From the NCBI GenBank assembly GCA_024280785.1, contig JAJRPK010000188.1, positions 1-17,266 of the forward strand: DNA of 17,266 nucleotides, written 5' to 3'. Every line of letters begins with the position of its first letter. Position 1 is the stretch's first letter. Positions 13,871 through 17,266 of the stretch are shown here, piece after piece. Made by a program: the position numbers and the translations under genes. The notes under the pieces are model-generated. The model was not told the DNA's origin. It did not search any database and saw only the letters and a program-made list of their open reading frames with translations. This DNA is from Gammaproteobacteria bacterium (GTDB lineage: Bacteria; Pseudomonadota; Gammaproteobacteria; Pseudomonadales; UBA7434).

Positions 13871-14506
13871 ATGATTAGTTTTTTAGTCGGGTCTATCGTC
13901 GATAAATCTGCACCTATGTTAGTACTGAATGTGAATGGAGTTGGCTACGAGGTACAGGCTTCATTAAATACCTTTGCCGCACTACCAGCGATTGGTAGCG
14001 ATATCAAATTGCTGATTCACTTTGTCGTACGAGAAGACGCGCAACTGCTTTATGGTTTTGCTGAATCTTCAGAACGACAACTTTTTCGATCGTTGATAAA
14101 AGTCAACGGTGTAGGACCGAAGCTAGCTATCACTATATTGTCGGGTATCGACGCGGTATCCTTTAGCCGCTGTATACTGGCCAATGATGTTGCCTCATTA
14201 ATCCGTTTGCCCGGCATCGGCAAAAAGACGGCCGAGCGACTCATCGTTGAAATGAAAGACCGATTACAAGAATGGCATTCTGAGGACGTGTTAAGTAATG
14301 GAGAGCTGTTGGATGTCGACGGTCGCACCACCGACGGCTCAGCGGTGAGTAGGTCTAAAATGTTGGCAGATGCCGAAACGGCATTGGTTTCCTTGGGCTA
14401 CAAACCGGTTGAGGCCAGTAAAGCATTAGCAAGGCTGGACTTAAGTGCAATGTCGAGTAGTGAAGACGCGATAAGAGCCGCATTGAAAGCAATGGTAAGT
14501 GGTTAG
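13871..14506 (+). CDS. ruvA: Holliday junction branch migration protein RuvA
   Basis: This 211-residue protein is taken from the ATG at 13871, because family members begin MI-x-x-L-x-G as in MISFLVGSIVDKSAPMLVLN. The frame is open for 81 more bases upstream but without family similarity. RuvA binds four-way DNA junctions as a tetramer and loads the RuvB motor. Domain I is an OB fold (1–63). Domain II carries two helix-hairpin-helix motifs, LIKVNGVGPKLAITILSG (75–92) and LIRLPGIGKKTAERLIVEM (110–128). A flexible linker leads to C-terminal domain III, ALVSLGYKPVEASKALARL (171–189), which contacts RuvB. AAAGAGA lies about 10 nt before the ATG. The length is slightly above the typical 203–205. 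Confidence 0.96.
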   Translation: MISFLVGSIVDKSAPMLVLNVNGVGYEVQASLNTFAALPAIGSDIKLLIHFVVREDAQLLYGFAESSERQLFRSLIKVNGVGPKLAITILSGIDAVSFSRCILANDVASLIRLPGIGKKTAERLIVEMKDRLQEWHSEDVLSNGELLDVDGRTTDGSAVSRSKMLADAETALVSLGYKPVEASKALARLDLSAMSSSEDAIRAALKAMVSG

Positions 14507-14567
14507 TTTCGGACAACTGTTAGATCTGAATTGATAGCTTTATGCCGCACACAAGGTAGGAACCCAG

Positions 14568-15584
14568 ATGATAGAAGCGGATCGACTTATTGCAGGGGAT
14601 TCTTCGGACGAAGAGTTTCAGCACGATCGTGCGTTGAGACCACAGCTGCTTGCTGATTATATCGGTCAACGAGCCGTGCACGAGCAAATGGAAGTGTTTA
14701 TTTCTGCGGCGAGAAATCGAGGCGAGCCGTTAGATCATACGTTGATATTTGGCCCTCCAGGCCTTGGCAAGACAACCTTAGCAAATATTATTGCTAACGA
14801 GCTTGACGTTGGACTCCACTCCACTTCGGGCCCAGTATTAGAACGGCCGGGTGATTTGGCGGCCATGCTGACAAATTTAAACCGTGGTGACGTATTGTTT
14901 ATTGACGAGATTCATCGCCTTAGCCCCGTCGTCGAAGAAATTCTTTACCCTGCAATGGAAGACTACCAGCTCGATATTATTATTGGTGAAGGACCTTCTG
15001 CACGATCTATTAAGCTCGACGTGCCGCCGTTCACTTTGGTGGGTGCTACAACGAGAGCGGGGTCCTTGACTTCACCACTGCGGGATCGTTTTGGTATTGT
15101 TCAGCGTTTAGAATTTTACGAGCTCGAAGAGCTGCAGAGTATCGTTCGACGTGCAGGCTCGTTACTTGGGGTCGAAATCGAAGACAGTGGCGCCGAAGAA
15201 ATAGCGAAACGCTCACGAGGCACTCCGCGTATAGCCAATCGACTGTTGCGAAGAGTTCGTGATTTTGCTGACGTTAAATACGATGGAGTGGTAACGGTAG
15301 AAGTGGCTGATAGTGCGTTAAACGTGCTTAATATTGATCCATTGGGCTTTGATCATATGGATCGACGTTTATTGTTAACCATAATAGAAAAGTTTGATGG
15401 TGGCCCTGTGGGCGTTGATAACTTATCGGCTGCTATTAGCGAAGAACGTACGACGATAGAAGATGTATTAGAACCTTTTTTGATTCAGCAAGGTTTTATT
15501 CAGCGGACGCCAAGAGGGCGAGTGGCGACACGTCGCGCTTTCGAACATTTTAATGTAGCGTTTCCACAGCGCGAGGATTTTTAA
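14568..15584 (+). CDS. ruvB: Holliday junction branch migration ATPase RuvB
   Basis: This 338-residue AAA+ ATPase is the hexameric motor that pulls DNA through the RuvA-held junction. It shows Walker A GPPGLGKTT (62–70, K68), Walker B VLFIDEIHRL (109–118, D113), sensor 1 GATTRAG (159–165) and the arginine finger in LRDRFG (R174). The C-terminal winged helix includes GGPVGVDNLSAAISEERTTI and the final QRTPRGRVATRRAFEH. AGGAA lies 7 nt before the ATG. It lies 61 bp after ruvA, and no terminator is visible before ybgC. Confidence 0.97.
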   Translation: MIEADRLIAGDSSDEEFQHDRALRPQLLADYIGQRAVHEQMEVFISAARNRGEPLDHTLIFGPPGLGKTTLANIIANELDVGLHSTSGPVLERPGDLAAMLTNLNRGDVLFIDEIHRLSPVVEEILYPAMEDYQLDIIIGEGPSARSIKLDVPPFTLVGATTRAGSLTSPLRDRFGIVQRLEFYELEELQSIVRRAGSLLGVEIEDSGAEEIAKRSRGTPRIANRLLRRVRDFADVKYDGVVTVEVADSALNVLNIDPLGFDHMDRRLLLTIIEKFDGGPVGVDNLSAAISEERTTIEDVLEPFLIQQGFIQRTPRGRVATRRAFEHFNVAFPQREDF

Positions 15585-15670
15585 AATAAACACTATGAAA
15601 ATAAGGCAATCATTAGCGGGTCGACGAAAAAAAATAAACAGCCAGCGGCTTGATCAAAGGAACGATTATA

Positions 15671-16141
15671 GTGTCGGATGAAATGGCAGGGGTGGAGACA
15701 TCGTCAAGCACTTCATCAACTCTTCCATCAAGCCCTCCACCAACGATACAAACTGAAATTTCCTTGCGGGTTTATATTGAAGATACCGATGCGGGAGGGA
15801 TTGTTTACTACGTTAATTATCTTAAGTTTATGGAGCGAGCTCGAACAGAGCTTATGCGCAATCTTGGTTTTAGCAAGGCGGCTATTTTTGCCGATGAGCT
15901 TATGTTTGTCGTGCATTCGCTAAATGTGAACTATCGTGCAGGCGCACAATTAGATGATTTGCTGTTGGTCAGTGCTAAAGTGCTAAAAGTTGGCAAAGCG
16001 GCTGTGGTTTTTGAACAAGTAGTGCTTTGTGGTGACAAAGTTATCTGCGATGGTACGATTAAGGTGGCCGGTGTTACTCGCGAGGATCGAAAACCTGTCG
16101 CAATGCCATTGGAGCTGCATCAAAAGTTGAGTACTGAATAG
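15671..16141 (+). CDS. ybgC: YbgC-type acyl-CoA thioesterase of the Tol-Pal cluster
   Basis: This 156-residue protein is taken from a GTG at 15671, which has AAAGGAA about 9 nt upstream. A TTG at 15650 lacks a ribosome site, and the ATG at 15683 is too far from one. After a Ser/Thr/Pro-rich leader of about 26 residues comes a hotdog-fold thioesterase domain with the diagnostic VYIEDTDAGGIVYYVNYLKF segment and ERARTELMR. YbgC hydrolyses acyl-CoA and is linked to phospholipid metabolism at the inner membrane; its gene is usually first in the tol-pal cluster, as here. The low-complexity leader is longer than in E. coli. The family assignment is secure; the start is likely but not certain. Confidence 0.9.
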   Translation: MSDEMAGVETSSSTSSTLPSSPPPTIQTEISLRVYIEDTDAGGIVYYVNYLKFMERARTELMRNLGFSKAAIFADELMFVVHSLNVNYRAGAQLDDLLLVSAKVLKVGKAAVVFEQVVLCGDKVICDGTIKVAGVTREDRKPVAMPLELHQKLSTE

Positions 16142-16252
16142 TGAATCAGGTTTTAATCAAAAGTAAGTAGGTCATGTAATTAAATTGACAAAAAAAAATT
16201 CTCATAGCCTGCGTATTACAGTAAAGTGAATATTTGATTTAAGAAAAAACAG

Positions 16253-16301
16253 GCCAAAGAAAAATGTGTTTGTTGGCGTTGCATCTGCAACTGATTTTGG
16301 C
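16253..16301 (+). promoter_or_regulatory. Nested inverted repeats before tolQ
   Basis: GCCAAA (16253–16258) and TTTGGC (16296–16301) enclose a perfect palindrome GTTGCA-TC-TGCAAC (16278–16291). The element ends about 35 bp before the tolQ start. A perfect TTGACA (16185–16190) lies upstream, but no -10 box is found at 16–18 nt; the closest, TATTAC, is 23 nt away. Confidence 0.35.
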
Positions 16302-16336
16302 TAGAAAGTATGTTTTTAACATAAAGGAGTCACGTA

Positions 16337-17029
16337 GTGGGTGAACCCCAACCAATTTGGAGCCTGGTGGTCGAAGCCAGTTTCATCGTTCAGTTTGTCA
16401 TGGCGTCTCTGGCTCTTGCCTCAATAGTTTCTTGGACAATGATTATTCAGCGCGGTAGCGTATACCGCCGGGCGAATCGTGAGTTGTTGGCTTTTGAAGA
16501 TGAATTCTGGTCGGGTGTCGATTTGGGCCAGCTATATCGTACGGGTAGTGCACGTGCGGAGACGGAATCGATTGAGGGTTTGGAGTTGATTTTTCGAGCA
16601 GGTTTTAAAGAGTTTTCGCGGTTGCGACAGCAGGGCACGATTGAATCGGAAGTGGTTATTGCGGGGGCCGAGCGCGCCATGCGAGTGGCGTTAGCAAGAG
16701 AAGAAGAATACTTAGAGAAAAGCCTGCCTTTTTTAGCTAATGTTGGATCAGTCAGTCCTTATGTAGGCTTGTTCGGCACAGTGTGGGGTGTCATGAATTC
16801 TTTTCGTGGCTTAGTCAATGTACATCAAGCGACACTAGCTTCGGTCGCCCCGGGGATTTCTGAGGCCTTGATAGCAACAGCCATGGGTTTATTTGCCGCA
16901 ATCCCGGCTGTTATTGCCTACAACCGTTACTCAGCCAGGGTTGAAATGTTGGTTGGTCGATACGAGAATTTTGCCGATGAGTTTTCTAGTATTCTTCATC
17001 GCCAAGTACATACGGTTAAAGCTAAATAG
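16337..17029 (+). CDS. tolQ: TolQ, proton-channel subunit of the Tol-Pal system
   Basis: This 230-residue inner membrane protein of the MotA/TolQ/ExbB family forms, with TolR, the ion-driven motor that acts on TolA and supports outer membrane constriction at division. The start is GTG, supported by AAGGAG about 7 nt upstream. Three membrane helices are predicted: about 11–37, 132–155 (PFLANVGSVSPYVGLFGTVW) and 173–196 (ISEALIATAMGLFAAIPAVI). Conserved pore threonines are seen in LFGT (T148) and LIATAMG (T181). The large cytoplasmic loop lies between helices 1 and 2. The length is normal. A gap of 195 bp separates it from ybgC. Confidence 0.96.
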   Translation: MGEPQPIWSLVVEASFIVQFVMASLALASIVSWTMIIQRGSVYRRANRELLAFEDEFWSGVDLGQLYRTGSARAETESIEGLELIFRAGFKEFSRLRQQGTIESEVVIAGAERAMRVALAREEEYLEKSLPFLANVGSVSPYVGLFGTVWGVMNSFRGLVNVHQATLASVAPGISEALIATAMGLFAAIPAVIAYNRYSARVEMLVGRYENFADEFSSILHRQVHTVKAK

Positions 17030-17147
17030 CAGAAACTAACTATTAAAGGAACCTGAATTATTTTCGGATGCTTGTTAGCAACATACAGAATTATATTTTT
17101 TACAATAACTGTTTAAATAGTTTAGAAATGAGAATTTAAATTAACCA

Positions 17148-17266
17148 ATGATTCGCCGCAGAAAAAAACGCAAGTTAATTGCTGAAATCAATGTAGTCCC
17201 TTACATTGATGTTACTTTAGTGTTGTTAATTGTTTTTATGGTTACGGCTCCTCTCGTTATTCAAGG
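17148..17266 (+). CDS. tolR: TolR, N-terminal part (3' end outside window)
   Basis: Only the first 39 codons are present; the gene runs off the end. The start ATG is fixed by an in-frame stop two codons upstream. The basic N-terminus MIRRRKKRKLIAEINVVPYI is followed by DVTLVLLIVFMVTAPLVIQ, the single membrane helix of the ExbD/TolR family, with D21 as the conserved proton-binding aspartate. No good ribosome site is visible. The 118-bp gap after tolQ is longer than usual for this gene pair. Confidence 0.93.
   Translation, partial: MIRRRKKRKLIAEINVVPYIDVTLVLLIVFMVTAPLVIQ

Noticed and set aside
15595..15681. 28-codon basic frame overlapping the ybgC start
   Set aside because: It could couple translation to ybgC, but it lacks a ribosome site and the ybgC start has its own.

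Overview
The window is a stretch of ordinary gammaproteobacterial core chromosome with moderate, slightly AT-leaning composition. The order aspS–yebC–ruvC–ruvA–ruvB–ybgC–tolQ–tolR is the arrangement known from Pseudomonas and its relatives. Together with the AT lean, a lysine/alanine-tailed HU protein and a Cys-type SelO, it suggests a Pseudomonadales/Cellvibrionales-like marine gammaproteobacterium. This placement rests on synteny and protein features only. No tRNA, rRNA, insertion sequence, prophage gene or CRISPR array was seen.

Left part (1–8730). The 3' end of prfC (release factor 3) meets, tail to tail, a membrane-bound class III adenylate cyclase on the minus strand. A small Ala/Ser/Asp-rich lipoprotein gene then runs on the plus strand, diverging from the cyclase gene. 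Next come five minus-strand genes: selO (protein AMPylase), a secreted protein with a TonB-type C-terminal domain, a small lytic transglycosylase, proS, and an HU-family DNA-binding protein. The HU gene ends in a good intrinsic terminator and starts from a promoter overlapped by AT-rich palindromes.

Middle (8731–9732). About 1 kb has no convincing gene. Its left side holds several perfect inverted repeats. Its right side holds a good sigma70-type promoter (TATAAT at 9429–9434), followed by roughly 290 nt of hairpin-rich DNA that reads as a long 5' leader for fmdB–aspS or an independent small RNA. This is the least explained part of the window.

Right part (9733–17266). All genes are on the plus strand: an FmdB-type zinc-ribbon protein, aspS (TTG start, with a feature suggesting a non-discriminating enzyme), yebC, the Holliday-junction set ruvC/ruvA/ruvB, the thioesterase ybgC, tolQ, and the start of tolR, which runs off the end. 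RuvAB migrate and RuvC resolves Holliday junctions; YbgC and TolQR belong to the Tol-Pal envelope system.

I found no clear new multi-gene system. The items most worth a second look are the structured leader before fmdB–aspS, the perfect 15-bp hairpin enclosing the cyclase start codon, the palindromes on the HU promoter, the interlocked inverted repeats before the lipoprotein gene, and several short tandem repeats between genes. All structural claims come from reading by eye and have not been tested by folding or comparison.
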